Both the position numbers and the translations under genes were made by a program. A stretch of DNA of 64,000 bases from Archangium primigenium (GTDB lineage Bacteria; Myxococcota; Myxococcia; Myxococcales; Myxococcaceae): assembly GCF_016904885.1 (NCBI RefSeq), contig NZ_JADWYI010000001.1, positions 2,542,001 to 2,606,000 of the forward strand, written 5' to 3'. Positions 1-9,280 of this stretch are shown here, piece after piece. Each line of letters begins with the position of its first letter. Positions within the stretch are counted from its first letter, which is position 1. Below the pieces are notes generated by a model, which ran no database searches, had not been told where the DNA came from, and saw only the letters and a list, made by a program, of their open reading frames with translations.

Positions 1-1
1 C

Positions 2-1729
2 AACGTGGACCTGGCCCAGGGCGCGGTGGGTCGGGCGCGCGCGGCGCTGGCGGACCTGGACGTGCCGGTGTCCACCTTCCTCGTGGGACAGGAGGCCCTC
101 AAGGACCTGGCCGTCGAGCGCGTGAAGGTGGACGACTTCGCCTTCGTGCGCAACTCGCTCACCGTGGAGGTGGAGCTGCACGCCCGGGGCTTCTCCGGCC
201 AGGAGGTGCCGGTGGTGCTCAAGCAGGAGGGCAAGGTGGTGGCGAGCAAGTCCGTGCGCTTCGACTCCTCCGACGACGTCAAGCCCCTGGGCTTCACCTT
301 CACCCCGGATCAGACGGGCCGCTTCGTCTACACGGTGAGCATGCCCGTCTACCCGGACGAGGCTGTGGGCGAGAACAACAGCCGCTCCTTCGTGCTCAAG
401 GTCATCCGCGACCGGGTGCGCGTGCTGCTCGTGGTGGGCAAGCCCTCGTGGGACGAGCGCTTCCTGCGCGGGCTGCTGCGCCAGGACGCCAACGTGGACA
501 TGGTGTCCTTCTACATCCTGCGCACCATGTCCGATGACCCCGGCGTGGTGAGCCAGGAGCGCGAGCTGTCGCTCATCCCCTTCCCCATGGAGGAGATCTT
601 CGACACGAAGCTGGACACCTTCGACGTCGTCATCTTCCAGAACTTCGGCTACACGGACTCGTCGCTGTCCATCGCCCAGTACGAGCGCAACCTCGAGCGC
701 TACGTGCACAACGGCGGCGCGCTGGTGATGATCGGCGGCGACAGCGTGCTCGGCGAGGGCCGGGCGAACATGCCCACCCTCTACGAGGCCCTGCCGCTGG
801 AGGGCGCGGGCCCCGCCAGCCCCGAGCCCTTCAAGGCGCGGCTGACCCCCGAGGGCCTGCGCCACCCGGTGACGGCCATGGCCTCGGGCGGCGTGAGCAC
901 GGAGGCGGCGTGGGGCGAGCTGCCGCCCATTCCGGGCGCCAACCTCACGCGCGCCAAGCAGGGCGCCACCGTGCTCATGGACCACCCCTTCCTCACCGCG
1001 GACGGCAAGAACGCGCCGCTCGTGGCGGTGTGGGACTACGGCCGGGGCCGCACCCTGGTGATCGCCACGGACGCGAGCTGGTACTGGGCCTTCAACGCCC
1101 ACAAGGAGGGCTCGCCCAACCGCACCTACGACCGCTTCTGGGGCAACGCGCTGCGCTGGCTCGTGCGCGACCCGGACCTGACCACGCTCAACGTGACGGC
1201 GGATCCGCCCTCCGTGGAGCCGGGCCGGCCCGTGGGCGTGGTGGTGGCGTCGCGCACGTCCGACTATCAGCCCGCCCAGGACGCCCAGGTGCGCGTGGAG
1301 CTGGTGTCCGTGGACACGCAGCGCCCCGTGGCGGTGCAGACGGGCCAGACGGGGCCGGACGGCGTGGTGCGCCTGGAGTTCCCCCCGCCCGCGCCCGGCC
1401 CCTACAAGCTCGTGGCCACCGCGAAGAAGGGCGAGACGGACCTGGGCCAGGGCGAGGACGCCGTGGCGGTGCGCGCCGTCGGGCCCGAGCTGTCGGACGC
1501 CTCGGTGCGGCCCGAGCTGATGGAGCAGATCGCCAAGTACACCGGCGGCAAGGCCTACCGCCTGCCCCAGGACGGACTGCCCGGGGACGTGCCGCTGCTC
1601 GACCCGCCCGTGGTGGAGGTGGGCCGGGCCAAGGACAAGCCCCTGTGGGACCGGTGGTACTACCTGGTGGCGCTCGTGGCGCTGCTCGGCGGGGAGTGGT
1701 TCCTGCGCCGCCGCTTCGGCTACGTGTGA
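2..1729 (+). CDS. Membrane-anchored glutamine-amidotransferase-like protein (5' truncated)
   Basis: The reading frame is already open at the window edge, so the N-terminus lies outside; about 575 codons are visible. The N-terminal visible part looks like a CARDB/Ig-type beta domain. It is followed by a class-I glutamine-amidotransferase-like fold (roughly residues 135-350), recognised from strand patterns around RVLLVVGKPSWD, DVVIFQNFG and GGALVMIGGD. No catalytic Cys-His-Glu triad is evident, so it is probably not an active amidotransferase. A second beta domain follows, then one transmembrane helix close to the C-terminus (WYYLVALVALLGGEW) and a short basic tail. Such proteins usually sit in MoxR/DUF58/BatA-type von Willebrand clusters, but the upstream partners are not visible here. 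The family assignment is from memory and the function is unknown. Confidence 0.7.
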   Translation, partial: NVDLAQGAVGRARAALADLDVPVSTFLVGQEALKDLAVERVKVDDFAFVRNSLTVEVELHARGFSGQEVPVVLKQEGKVVASKSVRFDSSDDVKPLGFTFTPDQTGRFVYTVSMPVYPDEAVGENNSRSFVLKVIRDRVRVLLVVGKPSWDERFLRGLLRQDANVDMVSFYILRTMSDDPGVVSQERELSLIPFPMEEIFDTKLDTFDVVIFQNFGYTDSSLSIAQYERNLERYVHNGGALVMIGGDSVLGEGRANMPTLYEALPLEGAGPASPEPFKARLTPEGLRHPVTAMASGGVSTEAAWGELPPIPGANLTRAKQGATVLMDHPFLTADGKNAPLVAVWDYGRGRTLVIATDASWYWAFNAHKEGSPNRTYDRFWGNALRWLVRDPDLTTLNVTADPPSVEPGRPVGVVVASRTSDYQPAQDAQVRVELVSVDTQRPVAVQTGQTGPDGVVRLEFPPPAPGPYKLVATAKKGETDLGQGEDAVAVRAVGPELSDASVRPELMEQIAKYTGGKAYRLPQDGLPGDVPLLDPPVVEVGRAKDKPLWDRWYYLVALVALLGGEWFLRRRFGYV

Positions 1730-1751
1730 GCCGCCGGGCCCGGGGGACTTC

Positions 1752-2429
1752 ATGAACGCCGCGGACATCGACGCCATCCTCCGCAGCACCCTGGAGGACC
1801 GCACGCTCACCCGGAGCGAGCGGCAGGCGCTCCAGGCGGTGCTGGAGGAGCGCAAGGCGAGCGAGGCGCTCCTGGCGCTCTTCCGCTCGCGGGCGTTCGA
1901 GCTGGCGCGCGACTCCGTCACCGACTTCCGGGCCCGCGAGGTCATCACCTGGCTGGAGGACATGGTGAAGACGCTCCTGCCCGCGCGCGAGTCGGGTCAG
2001 GTGGACGTGCAGTTCAGCCCGGGCGAGGGTCCCCTGCGCACCATCCTCCGGCTCATCGGCGAGGCGCGGGGGAGCGCGGACGTGTGCGTCTTCACGCTCA
2101 CGGATGACCGCATCACCCGCGCGCTCCTGGAGGCGCACGCGCGGGGCCTGCGGCTGCGCGTGGTGTCCGACGATGGCAAGGCGTTGGACCCGGGCTCGGA
2201 CGTCGAGCGGCTGCGCGCGGCGGGCATTCCCGTGCGCCTGGACCGGACCCCGGCGCACATGCACCACAAGTTCGCCGTGTTCGACCGACTGCGCCTGCTC
2301 ACCGGCAGCTACAACTGGACGCGCTCGGCCGCGACCGAGAACCACGAGAACGTGCTCGTGTCGGAGGATGCCCGGCTCGTGCAGCCCTTCTGCCGGGCCT
2401 TCGACGCGTTGTGGGAGTCCCTGGAGTAG
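1752..2429 (+). CDS. Small phospholipase D-like (single HKD) protein
   Basis: A 225-residue protein with one complete HKD motif: H171, K173 and D178 in HMHHKFAVFD, followed by the usual GSYNWT segment at about 185-190. Members with a single HKD motif normally dimerise to build the active site and act as nucleases (Nuc) or cardiolipin/phosphatidyl hydrolases (PLD6 type). The first 80 residues are helical and charged, unlike the signal peptide of secreted Nuc enzymes, and no signal sequence is visible, so a cytoplasmic location is inferred. It starts 22 bases after the stop of the amidotransferase-like gene, with a G-rich ribosome-binding stretch before the ATG, and is probably co-transcribed with it. 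The substrate cannot be told from the sequence. Confidence 0.8.
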   Translation: MNAADIDAILRSTLEDRTLTRSERQALQAVLEERKASEALLALFRSRAFELARDSVTDFRAREVITWLEDMVKTLLPARESGQVDVQFSPGEGPLRTILRLIGEARGSADVCVFTLTDDRITRALLEAHARGLRLRVVSDDGKALDPGSDVERLRAAGIPVRLDRTPAHMHHKFAVFDRLRLLTGSYNWTRSAATENHENVLVSEDARLVQPFCRAFDALWESLE

Positions 2430-2439
2430 CCGCTTGGGC

Positions 2440-4971
2440 TCAGGGCTCGAGCTGGATGGCGTAGGTGGTCCACTTCGCGAGGTCGAACAGGGCGTCGCGC
2501 TCGACCTGGAGCGTGGTGGGGGAGATCAGGGTGAGCCGCCCCGTGCCCGCGCCCGGAATGTCCCGGGTCTTGTATCCCGTCTCGCCGTTGCCCTGGCCGC
2601 CGTGGATCTGACTGCTGGCCATGAGCAGGGTGCGGGTGGGGTCCACGGGCGAGGCGAGGGTCGCGGTGGCCTTTCCCTGGTTGTTGCCCACGGCCAGGGT
2701 GCTGTCCTGCACGACCGAGCCCGTGGGGAAGGAGATGCGCTCCCAGTAGACGGCCTCCACGTCGGCATTGTCGCACGTGCCCTCCGCGTAGCGGCTGAAG
2801 GCGATCGAATTGACGGTGGAGAGCTCCGCGCGGACCATGCGGTTGCAGATGTTGGCGTCGGACTCGACCTTGGTCGTCAGCGTGGTCAGCAGCGCGGTCC
2901 GGTCCTTGGCCTGCTCTGGGTCCAGGCCCGTTGCGGACAAGGCACTGCCCGTCATCTTGCCCGTCTTCCCGCGAGACACGAGCGCGCCGTCCATCTCCAC
3001 GACCTGCACGTTGTAGGTGTTGTTGAAGCAGTTGGCCATCAGGACGACGTCCACCTGGTTGTTCTGGGTGAGTTGCACGCCCGCGATGTCGTTGTTGCCG
3101 GTCTGCGCTCCGTCCTGGGCGGCGCTGAAGAGGACGAAGGACTTGGCGAGGTCGACGGGGTTGAAGGTCACGGAAGTGGTCTGCCCGGTGCAACCCTTGG
3201 TGAGGTGCTGGACCCGCAGGCCGTTGGCCTTCTCCACCACCTGCCATTGGATGACGGCCTCGCCCTTGTTGCCCCGGCGATTGCACACGACGCGCCCGGC
3301 TTCCAGCAGGCAACGGACGAAGGAGTCCTCGGGATTGTCGGTGGTGGTGGTGGCCTGGAAGACGAGGAAGCTCTTGGACAGGTCGCGCAGCGCGGGGCTG
3401 AACGCGCAGTTCGTACCCGTCTGGTTGTTGGCGAGGGTGCACAGGCCTCGGCGCACCAGCGGGATGATGTCGTGCTGCTGGTTCACCCCGGTGAGCGAGT
3501 GCTGGGACGCGGTGAGGGTGACCTTGCCCCCCGTCTTGCCCTTGAAGCGGAAGTTGACCTGCTGTGCCCCGGCGGGGACGGGCAGGGAGGACAGGGCGGA
3601 GCCCGTGCAACCACTCTCGGCATGGAAGCCGAAGTCCCCCGTCGCGTCGGAGGAGAGGGTCAGGGTGGTGGCCGTGGGGAAGGACGTGGGATTGCCGAAC
3701 TCGTCCTGGATCCGCACGCCCACGGGGCTCGCGCACTCGCCGGCCAGCAGGGTCTGCGGTCCCGAGGGGAACTCCAGGCGCTTGGGAGGACCGGCGATCA
3801 CGTTCAGGGCCTGTCGGGCCTCCATGTTGCCGCTGGCGACGACGAGGTCGAAGCGGGTGGGCGTGGTGCCTCGCACGTAGACGGTGTGGGTGCTGCCCTC
3901 GGGCAGCGCCGCGAGCGGCTGCGTGCAATCCCGGTCCCGGTGGAGCGAGACTCCCGCGCCGGGCTCGAGCTTCACCGTTCTGGGCGTGCCCCTGGAGAGG
4001 TTGCCGAACGCGTCGCGCCATTCGATCTCGACGGCGTTGCAGACGCCGGCCAGCGCGGTGTCCTGGCTGGGCTTGAGCACGGGGACGCCGGGTCCCGGGA
4101 CGATGGCGTGGGACACCTGGGTGGTCGCCAGCCCCGTGGACGACGCGAGCAGCTGGCCGTTTCCGGCGGTGGTGCCGCGCACATAGAAGGTGAAGCGGGA
4201 CTGGCCCGGGGGAATGCTCGGCGTCGACAGGGAGGAGGAGCAGTTCGGGTCCGCGTGCAGCGTGGCGCCCGAGGGCAGCGTGTTCTCCAACGTCAGGGGC
4301 GTGGGGAGGTTGGGTCGGGTCGCCAGGCCATCACTTCCCACCCGCTCGATCGTGAGGGGCCGCGAGCACGCGCCGGCTTCCCGCTCGTGCGCCGCGTCGA
4401 CGAACGCCAGCGCGGTGGGCATCCGCTCACAGGCCTGGGCCGAGCACGTGGCGTCGTCACAGCCGCGCTTGCCGTCACAGTTCAGGTCATCCGAGCCGTC
4501 ACAGAGTTCCTGCACCTCCGGCTTGCGCTCGGCGCGGTCGTCGTCACAGTCCGGGCCGCCCGCTTCCGCGGACACGAAGCCGTCCCGGTCCCGGTCCAGG
4601 GCCGCGCCGGGCCGCTGCAGCGAGAGCACCACCTGCTGGATCTTCCCGGACTCGAAGCGGGCGGTCTCGGCCAGGCTCTGGCCGTTGAAGCGCAGCGAGG
4701 CCTGGCCGCACTCGCCGCCCCACAAGGCCCGGGCCTGGAATTGGAGCTGCTCGGGCAACTGTCCCCGGAAGACGCCGACGCGCACTTCGTCGCGGCCGGA
4801 GGGGCGCGCCACCTCTTGGGTCTTGATGCGCGTCCCATCCGGGTGGAGCAGATCCAACGCGATGCAGCTCGCGCGCACATCGGCGTCGACACGGATGAGG
4901 GCGTGGACGGCCCCGGGGTCCTTGCCGCACCCGGCGAGGACGAGGAGGAGGAGCAAGCCGGCTCGGTGCAT
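2440..4971 (-). CDS. Large Ig-repeat lipoprotein with MopE-type metal-binding motif
   Basis: I placed the start at the ATG that opens a lipoprotein signal (MHRAGLLLLLVLAGCGK; lipobox LAGC), giving 843 residues; upstream in-frame ATGs would bury the signal. After an N-terminal beta domain there is a Cys/Asp-rich stretch containing GPDCDDDRAE, ELCDGSDDLNCDG and KRGCDD. This is the calcium/metal-binding MopE-type pattern common in myxobacterial surface proteins. Three or so Ig-like repeats follow, each built around a segment such as VRIQDEFGNP, and then a Cys-containing C-terminal region of unrecognised fold. It is expected to be an outer-membrane or surface lipoprotein. It converges on the PLD-like gene with a 10-base gap. 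Exact function unknown. Confidence 0.8.
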   Translation of the reverse strand: MHRAGLLLLLVLAGCGKDPGAVHALIRVDADVRASCIALDLLHPDGTRIKTQEVARPSGRDEVRVGVFRGQLPEQLQFQARALWGGECGQASLRFNGQSLAETARFESGKIQQVVLSLQRPGAALDRDRDGFVSAEAGGPDCDDDRAERKPEVQELCDGSDDLNCDGKRGCDDATCSAQACERMPTALAFVDAAHEREAGACSRPLTIERVGSDGLATRPNLPTPLTLENTLPSGATLHADPNCSSSLSTPSIPPGQSRFTFYVRGTTAGNGQLLASSTGLATTQVSHAIVPGPGVPVLKPSQDTALAGVCNAVEIEWRDAFGNLSRGTPRTVKLEPGAGVSLHRDRDCTQPLAALPEGSTHTVYVRGTTPTRFDLVVASGNMEARQALNVIAGPPKRLEFPSGPQTLLAGECASPVGVRIQDEFGNPTSFPTATTLTLSSDATGDFGFHAESGCTGSALSSLPVPAGAQQVNFRFKGKTGGKVTLTASQHSLTGVNQQHDIIPLVRRGLCTLANNQTGTNCAFSPALRDLSKSFLVFQATTTTDNPEDSFVRCLLEAGRVVCNRRGNKGEAVIQWQVVEKANGLRVQHLTKGCTGQTTSVTFNPVDLAKSFVLFSAAQDGAQTGNNDIAGVQLTQNNQVDVVLMANCFNNTYNVQVVEMDGALVSRGKTGKMTGSALSATGLDPEQAKDRTALLTTLTTKVESDANICNRMVRAELSTVNSIAFSRYAEGTCDNADVEAVYWERISFPTGSVVQDSTLAVGNNQGKATATLASPVDPTRTLLMASSQIHGGQGNGETGYKTRDIPGAGTGRLTLISPTTLQVERDALFDLAKWTTYAIQLEP

Positions 4972-5125
4972 GGGCCGCAGTGTATTCTCCCCGGGGACCG
5001 GATTGTTGGACCAACCACGGTTGCCGAGACGTTCCACTCCCAGCGTCATCACCCGCCGTGAGGAGAACGCATGACCCAACGTCTCAGGGCCCCCATCCCC
5101 GCGCGCGAGCCGGGGGCCGGGCGCT

Positions 5126-5569
5126 TCAGTGCCGGGCCACCAGCGTGACGCCGCCGATCATCAACGCGCAGCCGACGAGGCGCCAGAGCGTGGCGGGGTG
5201 CTCCTTGAGCCCCAGCCAGCCGAAGTGGTCCAGCGCCACCGTGGTGACGAGGGCCGCGGTGACGGTGAGGCCGGTGAAGGTGCCCGCGCCCACCCGGTCC
5301 GTCGTGTACTGCATGGCGATGATGTAGATGGCGCCGAAGATGCCCCCGAGCCAGGCCCACCACGGGGCCTGTCCCACGCGGCTGTACGCGGAGAAGGAGA
5401 AGCCCAGGAAGGGCGCGCTCACGGCGAGCGTGAGGATGCCCACGGTGTAGACGATGAAGGCCGCCGCGATGGGCTGCTCCAGGCTCTTGCCCAACTGGGT
5501 GTTGTTGCCCGTCTGCAGGGAGTTGAGCACTCCCGAGAGGATGACGAAGGGGATGAGGAGCCACTGCAT
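5126..5569 (-). CDS. DMT-superfamily transporter, YdcZ/DUF606 type
   Basis: A 147-residue, very hydrophobic protein with about five predicted membrane helices, typical of the DUF606 (YdcZ) branch of the drug/metabolite transporter superfamily. The motifs LQTGNNTQLGK in the first loop and GTFTGLTVTAALV in the second half fit the family. The start at 5569 is preferred over an ATG six codons upstream because that ATG overlaps a good GAAAGG ribosome-binding site with about nine bases of spacing. Substrate unknown; homologues occur singly or as paired small subunits, and no partner is adjacent here. Moderate confidence in the family, low in the role. Confidence 0.75.
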   Translation of the reverse strand: MQWLLIPFVILSGVLNSLQTGNNTQLGKSLEQPIAAAFIVYTVGILTLAVSAPFLGFSFSAYSRVGQAPWWAWLGGIFGAIYIIAMQYTTDRVGAGTFTGLTVTAALVTTVALDHFGWLGLKEHPATLWRLVGCALMIGGVTLVARH

Positions 5570-5659
5570 GGAGACAATCCTTTCCATCGAGCGCGAGGCC
5601 TCGATGTACGGGAGGACGCGTGGGGGCGGACGCGCGGATTCACCGAGAGGTTTGTTTTC

Positions 5660-7246
5660 CTACAGGCCCACGGGCACGGGCACCACGCGCGTGGCGCCGT
5701 AGACGGGCGCCCAGCGGCGCTGCACCTCGGGGCCGTTGAGGAAGCCCACGAGCCAGCGGAAGGCGGCGAGCGGGCCGCCCAGCGTCTCGGCCCACGCGAG
5801 GCCGCGCGGGGAGAGGTTGGGCACGAGCGGCCCCAGTTCCTCCTCGCCCCGGGCCATGCGGGTGACACCCAGGCCCTCGTCGCGCAGACGCCGGGGCACC
5901 CACAGCGGCGCGAAGCGGGCATGGCGATGGTCATGCACGCAGCCCTCCTCCTCCAACAGCGCGGCGGACAGGGGCAGCTCGCGCACGTTGAACAGGAGCT
6001 TCACCGCGCAGCGGTGTGGATCCCACGGGCCGCGCAGCCGGTGGTCCCCCCGGGGAATGAGCCGACGGTCCAGGTAGCAGAAGGCGCGGGCCTCCGCGGG
6101 CAGCTGTCCCCGGTGCCTCGCTCCGGCGTAGCGGAAGAAGGGCCGGATGAAGGCGGGCTCCACCTGGAAGGGCGGGCCGTCCTTGAGCGCGCGCAGCTTG
6201 GGCACCAGCGGCTCGGGGATGCCCCACGTCTGGGCGAAGGTGGCCAGCGCCTCCGGGGGCGTGCGCGCGAAGTGCTCCACCCGCTCCGTCAGCCGCTGGG
6301 CATCCGCGTCCACCAGCAGCTCGTCGAAGCGGGTCTTCACCCCGGGCAGGCTCACCGGCACGAGCGTGGTGAGGGGCTCGCCCGCGTCGCTCCAGTCGGC
6401 GTCCAGGCTGGCGGCGTCGGTGGGCGTGGGGGACAGGCGCCACTCGGGCGCGCAGGGGCGGAAGGTTTCCCGGGGGACGGGCGCGGCCCGCTTGTGCACG
6501 TACGGGGTGTAGAGGGGGACCCCGTCGGGCTCGGGCGGCGAGGTCCACACGGTGATGCAGGTGCGCACCTGCGTGCCCGCGAAGACGCCCGGGCCCAGGT
6601 CCACCACCTCGCGCAGGGTGAGCGTGCGCAGGAGCGTGGCGCGCAGGGGCGCGTAGAGGAATGCTTCCAAGAGGCTCGTGGGGGTGATGAAGGTGAGCAC
6701 CCCGGGGCGGTGCGCGAGCCGGTGGGCCGCGAGCAGCAGGAAGAAGGCGAAGTCGTCGCGCAGGCTCGTGCCCGGCAGCAGCGTGAGCGGCAGGAGCGAG
6801 CGCAGGCGTGCGTAGGCGTCCCGGTCCTTGAGCACGGGCGAGGTGCCGTTGTAGGGCGGGTTGCCCACCCAGACTTCCTGGGCCACGGCGGGCAGGCGCG
6901 CGAGCAGTGGACCCAGGCCCTCGCGCAGGGCATCCCCCACGTGGATGTCCGCCTGGGGCACGCGCGCCTGACAGGCCCGCGCCACGTCCGGGGACAGCTC
7001 CAGGCCCGCCAGGTGCGCGTCGGGCCGGGCCCGCGCCGCGGCGGCGAGGAAGGCGCCCGCGCCACACGCCGGGTCCACCACCGCCAGGGGCCCCGGCCCG
7101 GCATGCGCCAGGGCGAGCGCCAGGGTGCGCTCGACGAGCGGCGCCGGGGTGTAGAAGGCGCCCAGCGCGCGCCGGTCGAGTCCGGGGAACTGGTGGACGA
7201 GTGCCTCCTCGTCGAGGACGGGTGGCACGGGAGGGACACGCGGCAT
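5660..7246 (-). CDS. Eco57I-like adenine-N6 DNA methyltransferase, solitary
   Basis: A 528-residue protein with the amino-methyltransferase motif order of gamma-class enzymes: motif X-like FYTP (31-34), SAM-binding motif I DPACGAGAF (58-66) and catalytic motif IV NPPY (129-132). NPPY marks N6-adenine methylation. The last 300 residues lack recognised motifs and would hold target recognition. It could belong to an Eco57I-type restriction-modification system, but the length is that of a stand-alone methylase, no endonuclease domain is visible and no restriction gene is adjacent. A strong ribosome-binding site (AAAGGAGG) precedes the start. The gene begins 33 bases after htpG on the same strand, so co-transcription is likely. 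Target sequence unknown. Confidence 0.85.
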   Translation of the reverse strand: MPRVPPVPPVLDEEALVHQFPGLDRRALGAFYTPAPLVERTLALALAHAGPGPLAVVDPACGAGAFLAAAARARPDAHLAGLELSPDVARACQARVPQADIHVGDALREGLGPLLARLPAVAQEVWVGNPPYNGTSPVLKDRDAYARLRSLLPLTLLPGTSLRDDFAFFLLLAAHRLAHRPGVLTFITPTSLLEAFLYAPLRATLLRTLTLREVVDLGPGVFAGTQVRTCITVWTSPPEPDGVPLYTPYVHKRAAPVPRETFRPCAPEWRLSPTPTDAASLDADWSDAGEPLTTLVPVSLPGVKTRFDELLVDADAQRLTERVEHFARTPPEALATFAQTWGIPEPLVPKLRALKDGPPFQVEPAFIRPFFRYAGARHRGQLPAEARAFCYLDRRLIPRGDHRLRGPWDPHRCAVKLLFNVRELPLSAALLEEEGCVHDHRHARFAPLWVPRRLRDEGLGVTRMARGEEELGPLVPNLSPRGLAWAETLGGPLAAFRWLVGFLNGPEVQRRWAPVYGATRVVPVPVGL

Positions 7247-7279
7247 CGGAGTGTCCCTCCTTTTACTACGGATGCGCGC

Positions 7280-9217
7280 TCAGGTGCCGGCGGGCACGGT
7301 CGCGGGCGGCGTCCCCGCGGCCACCTGCGTCATCAGCGCCGTCATCCGACGGGCGAAGCGGTTGGGATCCTCCACGCTGCTGCCCTCGGTGAGCAGGGCC
7401 TGGTCGTAGAGCATCTCCACCCACTCCTGCATCTGCGCGGAGCCCGGGTCCTTCTCCTGGAGCGCGCGCAGGTGCTGGATGATGGGGTGCTGGGGGTTGA
7501 CCTCCAGGATCCGCTTGGCGCGCGGCACGCTCCGGCCGCGCTCGCGCAGCAGGCGCTCCACGAAGGCGTGCGAGCCGCCCTCGGGCACCACCAGGCAGCA
7601 GGGCGAGTCGGTGAGGCGGTCGGACGCGCGCACCTCGCGCACCTGCTCCTTGAGCACCTCCTTCATCTTCTCCGCGAGCGGACCCAGGCCCTTGGCGCGC
7701 TCTTCCTTCTCGCGCTTCTCCTCGTCCGTCTCCTTGAGCTTCAGGTCCGCGTGCATCGCCGACACGATGGGCTTGCCCTGGAAGTCCTTGAGGCCCTGGA
7801 TGGCCCACTCGTCCACGGGGTCCGTCATGTACAGCACCTCGTAGCCGCGCTTCTTGAGCGCCTCGAGGTGCGGCGAGTCCACCACGGCCTTGCGCGTCTC
7901 GCCGAAGACGTAATAGACGGCCTCCTGGCCCTCCTTCATGCGCGACACGTAGTCGGCCAGCGAGGTGAGGCCCTCCTCGCGCGAGCTCTCGTAGCGCAGG
8001 AGCGCGCCGATCTTCTCGCGGTACTCCACGTCCATGGCCAGGCCTTCCTTGAGCACGGGACCGAAGGCCTGCCAGAACGTCCGGTAGTCCTCCGGCTTGT
8101 CCTTGGCCAGCTTCTCCAGCATGTCCAGGGTCTTCTTGGTCACGTGCTTGCGGATGCCGGAGACCACGGCGGAGTCCTGGAGCAGCTCGCGCGACACGTT
8201 GAGCGGCAGGTCATCCGAGTCCACCACGCCGCGCACGAAGCGCAGCCACTGCGGCAGCATCTCCTCGCAGTTGTCCATGATGAGCACGCGCTTGACGAAC
8301 AGCCGCACGCCGCGCGGCTTCTGGCTGTCCAGGTCGAACGGCGGGTGCTTGGGCACGAAGAGCAGGCTGGTGAAGACCTGGTTGCCCTCGGTGCGGAAGT
8401 GCGTCCAGGTGAGCGCCGGCTCCCAGTCGTGGGACAGGTGCTTGTAGAACTCCTGGTACTGCTCGTCGGTGATCTCGCTCTTGGCGCGCTGCCACAGGGC
8501 GCTCGCCTTGTTCACCGTCTCCAGCTGGGTCTCGGTCGTGGCCTCCGCGCCCTCGCCCGTGGTCTTCTGGACCTGGAGCTGGATGGGGTGGCTCACGTAG
8601 TCCGAGTACTGGGTGACGAGCTCGCGCAGGCGCCACTCGCTCAGGAAGTCCTTCTGGTCCTCCTTGAGGTGCAGGGTGATGGAGGTGCCCCGGGTGGCGC
8701 GCTCGGCGGGCTCCACGGTGAACGAGCCCTTGGCCTCGGACACCCAGCGCCACGCCTGGCCGTCCTTGCCCGCGGCGCGGCTGACCACGGACACCTGGTC
8801 GGCCACCAGGTAGGCGCTGTAGAAGCCCACGCCGAACTGGCCGATGAGGTTGGCGTCCTTCTGCCCGCGCTGGGCCAAGAGGTCGAGGAACTCGCGCGAG
8901 CCGGAGTGGGCGATGGTGCCCAGGTTCTTCACCAGCTCGTCATGCGTCATGCCGATGCCGGTGTCCTCGATGGTCAGCGTGCCCGCGGCCGCGTCGGGGA
9001 CGATGCGGATGGCCAGCTCCGCGCCGCCCTCGAGCAGCTCGGGCTCGGTGACGGAGCGGAAGCGCAGCTTGTCGAGCGCGTCCGAGGCGTTGGAGACCAA
9101 TTCCCGCAGGAAGATCTCCTTGTGGCTGTAGAGCGAGTTGATGACCAGGTTGAGCAGCTGCTTGATCTCCGCCTGGAACTGATGGGTTTCCCGGGGGGAG
9201 GAGGATTCGACGGTCAT
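7280..9217 (-). CDS. htpG: Chaperone HtpG (Hsp90 family)
   Basis: 645 residues, the usual bacterial Hsp90 length. The N-terminal GHKL ATPase domain shows [36 protein letters not shown] and [11 protein letters not shown]; the middle domain has the conserved [11 protein letters not shown]-type segment, and a dimerisation domain follows. The ATG at 9217 begins the conserved N-terminus, so longer upstream frames are not part of it. The protein is a cytosolic, ATP-driven homodimeric chaperone that remodels client proteins during heat and other stress. It is divergent from the acetyltransferase gene and lies directly upstream of the DNA methylase. No heat-shock promoter element is obvious in the 63-base gap. 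Confidence 0.97.
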
Positions 9218-9280
9218 GGATGGTCTCCGATTTCCCCTCCCTCTAACCATTGGGGCCCGCTTGTCCAGTAGAGTGCCCGC

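Noticed and set aside
2104-9271. Very long open frames on the plus strand opposite the lipoprotein, methylase and htpG genes
   Set aside because: They have low-complexity, Arg/Gly/Ala/Val-rich translations without family motifs and lie antisense to well-supported genes; this is expected from high third-position GC.
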